From assembly GCA_009691855.1 (NCBI GenBank), contig SIAI01000028.1, forward strand, positions 1-55,787: a stretch of 55,787 nucleotides of DNA, read 5' to 3'. Made by a program: the position numbers and the translations under genes. This document shows positions 52,436 to 55,787 of this stretch, one piece after another. The stretch comes from Planctomycetota bacterium. GTDB taxonomy: Bacteria > Planctomycetota > UBA1135 > GCA-002686595. Position 1 is the stretch's first letter. Each line of letters begins with the position of its first letter. The notes under the pieces were generated by a model. The model did no database searches, had not been told where the DNA came from, and saw nothing but the letters and a program-made list of their open reading frames with translations.

Positions 52436-53815
52436 ATGAGCGAAGCCAGAGGCATGCTGACGCGCAGCGCGCTCGCCGCGCTGATCGAGCAGGGCGCGAT
52501 CGAGACCGTGCTGGTGGCCTTCACCGATGCCCACGGGCGCCTGATGGGCAAGCGCTACGACGCACGCTTCTTCCTCGAGGACGCGCTCGAGCACGGCGCG
52601 CACGCCTGCGACTACCTGCTGACGGTGGACATCGAGATGAACCCGGTCCCCGGCTACCGCTTCGCCAACTGGGAGCGCGGCTACGGCGATGTGCACCTCG
52701 TGCCGGATCTCTCGACGCTGCGCGTGGCCAGCTGGCTGGAGAAGAGCGCGCTCGTCCTGTGCGACGTGCACGACGTCGATACGCACCAGCGCGTGGCCGT
52801 CGCGCCGCGCTCGATCCTGCGCGCGCAGGTGGAGCGCGCGGCGCGCTCCGGCTTCGTGGCCCAGGCCGCGTCCGAGCTCGAGTACTACCTGTACCGCGGC
52901 ACGCAACGCGAGGCGCTCGCCAAGGGCTGGCGCGGTCTCGAGCCGGTCGGGCACACGCTGGAGGACTACGACCTGCGCCAGGGCGCGCGCACCGAGCCGT
53001 TCCATGCTGCCGCGCGGCGCCACCTCACGGCTTCCGGCGTGCCGGTCGAGAACTCGAAGGGCGAGTGGGGCCTCGGCCAGCACGAGCTCAACGTGCGCTA
53101 CACCGACGCGCTGACCATGGCCGACCGCCACGGCGTCTACAAGCAGTGCCTGAAGGAGCTCGCCGACCAGCACGGCCTGGCGCTGACCTTCATGGCCAAG
53201 GTCGCCGCCGACCAGGCCGGCTCGAGCTGCCACATCCACATGAGTCTGGCGCGCGACGGCAAGAACGCCTTCGCCGGCGACGAGCCCTGCGGGCCGCTGC
53301 TCGGTTCGGCGTCCTTCCGCCACTTCCTGGGCGGCTGGATCGCGCACGCCGAGGAGCTCATGCCCTTCTACGCGCCCACCGTGAACAGCTACAAGCGCTA
53401 CCAGAGCGCTTCGTGGGCGCCGACGCGCCTGGCCTGGAGCCACGACAACCGCACCGCCGGCTTCCGCGTCGTCGGCGCGGGCCCGAGCCTGCGCATCGAG
53501 TGCCGCATCCCCGGCGCGGACGCGAACCCGTATCTCGCCTTCGCCGCCTCGCTGGCCTCGGGGCTGGACGGGATCGAGAAGAAGCTCGAACCGCCGCCGT
53601 GTTTTTCCGGCGACATCTACGCGGCGAAGGAGCTCCCGCGCGTGCCGAACAACCTGCGCGACGCGCTGGAGGGCTTCGAGCACAGCGCGTTTGCGCGTAC
53701 GGCCTTCGGCGCCGACGTCGTCGAGCACTACGCGCACTTCTTCCGCAGCGAGTGGGACGCGTGGGAGAAGGCCGTCACCGACTGGGAGCGCCAGCGCTAC
53801 TTCGAGCGCATCTGA
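52436..53815 (+). CDS. Glutamine synthetase family protein (γ-glutamyl-amine ligase type)
   Basis: 459 residues with the glutamine synthetase catalytic domain: ASELEYYLYRG, KGEWGLGQHELNVRY, SSCHIHMSLARDG and RIECRIPGADANPYLAFAASLA. The order of neighbours (ligase, γ-glutamyl hydrolase, SDR) resembles the glnA4-type cluster of actinobacteria (Rv2860c-Rv2857c), whose ligase joins glutamate to an amine. So a γ-glutamyl-polyamine or -ethanolamine ligase is more likely than true glutamine synthetase. CAGGAT ends 7 bases before the ATG, without a ribosome site. The next gene starts 171 bases on. Confidence 0.85.
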   Translation: MSEARGMLTRSALAALIEQGAIETVLVAFTDAHGRLMGKRYDARFFLEDALEHGAHACDYLLTVDIEMNPVPGYRFANWERGYGDVHLVPDLSTLRVASWLEKSALVLCDVHDVDTHQRVAVAPRSILRAQVERAARSGFVAQAASELEYYLYRGTQREALAKGWRGLEPVGHTLEDYDLRQGARTEPFHAAARRHLTASGVPVENSKGEWGLGQHELNVRYTDALTMADRHGVYKQCLKELADQHGLALTFMAKVAADQAGSSCHIHMSLARDGKNAFAGDEPCGPLLGSASFRHFLGGWIAHAEELMPFYAPTVNSYKRYQSASWAPTRLAWSHDNRTAGFRVVGAGPSLRIECRIPGADANPYLAFAASLASGLDGIEKKLEPPPCFSGDIYAAKELPRVPNNLRDALEGFEHSAFARTAFGADVVEHYAHFFRSEWDAWEKAVTDWERQRYFERI

Positions 53816-53986
53816 GCGCGCAAGCGGAGCCGGCTGAGCTGCGCGCTGCCGCTTCGCGCGCGCTCGAAGCTCCCCTGGGCGTGCGAAATGCTCAGCCCTC
53901 GGATGCGCGGCCCACCCCAGGCTCCCTCCACGCGCTCACCCCGCGTCTCGAAAACCGCCGCGGCGATCCTTAGGCTCCCCGACGCC

Positions 53987-54712
53987 ATGAACGCGCCGAT
54001 CCTCGGCATCACGACCTACGCGCCGCGCGAGAACCTCGAGCGTTTCCACTTGCCGGTCGCCTACGTGCACGCCGTCCGGCGCGCGGGAGCGATCCCGTGG
54101 TTGATCCCGCCCGGCGAGCCGCGCGTTCTCGAGCTGCTCGCACACCTCGACGGGCTCGTGCTCTCGGGCGGCGGCGATGTGGATCCGGACCTCTACGGCG
54201 GCCGCAAGGAGCACCCGCAGCTCTACGGCGTCCACAAGGAGCGCGACGCAACCGAGCTCGAACTCGCGCGCGCCGCCTTCGAGCAGAAGCTGCCCACGCT
54301 GGGTATCTGCCGCGGCTGCCAGGTGATCAACGTGGCCTTCGGGGGCAGCTTGATCGAGCACCTCCCCGACGAGGTCGGCGACGGGCTCGCGCACCGCGGT
54401 GTCGGTCCGGGCACCTCGAGCCTGCACCCGGTCGAGCTCACGCCCGGCTCGCGCGTGGCCGCGATCGTCGGCGAGCTGCACCCGCGTACGGCCTCCTCGC
54501 ATCACCAGGCCCTGCGCCGCGTCGCCAGCGGCCTCGACGTCGTGGCCTGGGCCGCCGACGGCACGATCGAGGCCGTCGAGCGCGCCGATCACCCCTTCTA
54601 CCTCGCGGTGCAGTGGCACCCCGAGGAGACCGCGGCCGTCGATCCGGGGCAGCAGCGTCTGTTCGACGCGCTGGCCGCGGCCGCCCTCGCCTACCGAAAG
54701 ACGAAGCCATGA
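53987..54712 (+). CDS. puuD: γ-Glutamyl-amine hydrolase, class I amidotransferase (PuuD-like)
   Basis: 241 residues. The nucleophile Cys is in LGICRGCQVINVAFGG and the His-Glu pair in YLAVQWHPEET, forming the triad of class I amidotransferases; LSGGGDVDPDLYGGRKEHP is the PuuD-family signature. It should split γ-glutamyl-amide intermediates, releasing glutamate, after the ligase encoded upstream has masked the amine. The preceding 171 bases hold no gene; TAGGCT ends 10 bases before the ATG. The stop overlaps the start of the SDR gene (ATGA). Confidence 0.9.
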   Translation: MNAPILGITTYAPRENLERFHLPVAYVHAVRRAGAIPWLIPPGEPRVLELLAHLDGLVLSGGGDVDPDLYGGRKEHPQLYGVHKERDATELELARAAFEQKLPTLGICRGCQVINVAFGGSLIEHLPDEVGDGLAHRGVGPGTSSLHPVELTPGSRVAAIVGELHPRTASSHHQALRRVASGLDVVAWAADGTIEAVERADHPFYLAVQWHPEETAAVDPGQQRLFDALAAAALAYRKTKP

Positions 54713-55482
54713 GACTGAAGAACAGGGTCGCGCTGATCACGGGCGCCGGCGGCGGCATCGGCGGCGAATCGGCGCTGCTGTTCGCGGCCGAAGGCGCGGC
54801 GGTGGTCGTGGCCGACGTGAACGAGGCCGGCGGCCAGGAGACCGTCGCGCGCGTCCAGGCTGCCGGCGGCCGCGCGCTCTTCGTGCGCACCGACGTCTCG
54901 AAGGACGCCGACTGCGCGCGCATGGTGGCCGAGGCCGAGCGCGCCTTCGGCAAGCTCGACGTGCTCTTCAACAACGCCGGCATAATGGACTCCGCCGACG
55001 ACGACGCCGTGAACACGAGCGAAGCCGTCTGGGAGAAGACTATGGCCATCAACCTGAAGGGCGTCTTCCTGGGCTGCAAGCACGGCATCCCCGCGCTGAG
55101 GCGCGCCGGCGGCGGCAGCGTGATCAACGTCGCCTCCTTCGTCGCGCACCTCGGCGCGGCGACGCCGCAGCTCGCCTACACCGCCTCCAAGGGCGGCGTC
55201 CTCGCCATGACGCGCGAGCTGGCCGTGATCCACGCACGCCAGAACATCCGCGTGAACGCGCTCTCGCCGGGTCCGCTGAAGACGGAGCTCTTGATGAAGT
55301 TCCTGAACACGGAGGCGAAGAAGCAGCGCCGCCTCGTGCACATCCCGATGGGGAGATTCGGCGAGGCGAAGGAGATGGCGAAGGCGGCATTGTTCCTCGC
55401 GAGCGACGATTCCTCGTACATGACGGGCGCGTCGCTGCTGGTCGACGGTGGCATCACGGCGGCGTACGTGACGCCGGAGTAG
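54709..55482 (+). CDS. Short-chain dehydrogenase/reductase
   Basis: 257 residues of the classical SDR family. The cofactor loop is GAGGGIGGESALLF, the NNAG motif is in LFNNAGIMDSADDD, the catalytic Ser is in INVASFVAHLG and the Tyr/Lys pair in AYTASKGGVL. The Asp in VVADVNEAGG suggests NAD rather than NADP. It probably oxidises or reduces an alcohol/carbonyl in the γ-glutamyl-amine route, as in the actinobacterial cluster, though the exact step is not known. It overlaps the puuD-like gene by four bases (ATGA). Confidence 0.92.
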   Translation: MRLKNRVALITGAGGGIGGESALLFAAEGAAVVVADVNEAGGQETVARVQAAGGRALFVRTDVSKDADCARMVAEAERAFGKLDVLFNNAGIMDSADDDAVNTSEAVWEKTMAINLKGVFLGCKHGIPALRRAGGGSVINVASFVAHLGAATPQLAYTASKGGVLAMTRELAVIHARQNIRVNALSPGPLKTELLMKFLNTEAKKQRRLVHIPMGRFGEAKEMAKAALFLASDDSSYMTGASLLVDGGITAAYVTPE

Positions 55483-55485
55483 ACT
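55480..55485 (+). promoter_or_regulatory. Putative -10 box overlapping the SDR stop codon
   Basis: TAGACT begins with the SDR stop codon TAG and ends 8 bases before the ATG at 55494. Confidence 0.4.
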
Positions 55486-55493
55486 CGGCTCGT

Positions 55494-55742
55494 ATGGCTG
55501 TCGGCGTCATCTGGCTCCTGCTCGGCCTCTTCTACTGGGCTGCGATCCTGATCGGCGCGTGGGTTGTTTTCGTGGGCGCACCCAAAGGGAGCAGGGCTCT
55601 CCGCGAGGCTGCCTACTTCGGCACCGTCGGTCTCACGATCGCCTCGACCGCGCTGGTTCCCGCCATCGGAGTCTGGGTCTGGCTCCCGGTGCTCTTCGTC
55701 GCGGCGTATCCGTTCCTGGCCCTCAAGGAGCTGCTGAACTGA
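55494..55742 (+). CDS. Small membrane protein of unknown function
   Basis: 82 residues, very hydrophobic: VIWLLLGLFYWAAILIGAWVVF, then AAYFGTVGLTIASTALVPAI and WVWLPVLFVAAYPFLAL, so two to three membrane helices. No family is recognised. The ATG at 55494 follows a TAGACT box by 8 bases, without a ribosome site. The last 45 bases of the window hold nothing recognised. Confidence 0.6.
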   Translation: MAVGVIWLLLGLFYWAAILIGAWVVFVGAPKGSRALREAAYFGTVGLTIASTALVPAIGVWVWLPVLFVAAYPFLALKELLN

Positions 55743-55787
55743 AGCGTTGTCCGCGTCGGCAGATAGGCTCGAGCGCTGCGCCAACCG

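Overview
The window is a very GC-rich (about 70% by eye) bacterial chromosome segment that looks like a deep-branching planctomycete. The best evidence is a PVC-type heme/β-propeller protein fused to NPCBM, cytochrome c and DUF1080 domains, a DUF1549/DUF1553 - DUF1501 - membrane cytochrome operon, several Ser/Thr kinases, a sulfatase-like lipoprotein and an ECF sigma factor with a membrane-anchored tail. No tRNA, rRNA, CRISPR array, phage or transposase gene was recognised. It reads as ordinary chromosome, with unusual repeats in the gene-free gaps.

Layout. 1-9.96 kb: a Ser/Thr kinase cut by the window edge, a phytanoyl-CoA-dioxygenase-like protein, a broken DUF4932 gene, the large PVC protein, two secreted proteins, and a cbpA/cbpM-like chaperone pair. 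10.1-16.8 kb: the planctomycete cytochrome operon. 16.8-20.3 kb: serine hydrolase, exported Fe superoxide dismutase, GNAT, branched-chain aminotransferase. 20.6-24.1 kb: a VWA - PP2C - HhH-kinase triad (YegL/YegK/YegI or TerY-P type). 24.3-26.6 kb: a hybrid histidine kinase. 26.8-27.1 kb: two decapitated genes meeting head to head at one point. 27.1-39.7 kb: topoisomerase VI A, then lipoprotein, YiiX-like hydrolase, ECF sigma factor, a degenerate serine hydrolase, a repeat-filled 730-base gap, amino-acid permease, CHRD protein, sulfatase-like protein and topoisomerase VI B. 39.9-43.1 kb: DDAH, mqnA, rRNA methyltransferase and pseudouridine synthase. 43.1-49.1 kb: lipoprotein, ParA and an HhH partner, a secreted esterase and mqnE, with two copies of a 229-base repeat. 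49.1-55.8 kb: a probable selenoprotein, a Na+/H+ antiporter, and a glnA4/puuD/SDR cluster.

Most notable: (1) at 50409 an in-frame TGA replaces the first Cys of a thioredoxin WCGPC motif, and a bacterial-SECIS-like hairpin follows at once, so 49137-50738 is probably one Sec-containing TlpA-like protein. (2) Two adjoining 162-base units bounded by CTAG (32520-32847) share a core, while their long arms differ in sequence but each keeps its own pairing. (3) About half of the first genes of transcription units carry a TANNNT box ending 6-10 bases before the start codon with no Shine-Dalgarno, which suggests widespread leaderless transcription. (4) A 229-base repeat occupies two convergent gene ends.

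Functionally the window combines extracellular breakdown and respiration-linked proteins, phosphorylation-based signalling, futalosine-route menaquinone synthesis (mqnA, mqnE) and γ-glutamyl-amine metabolism.
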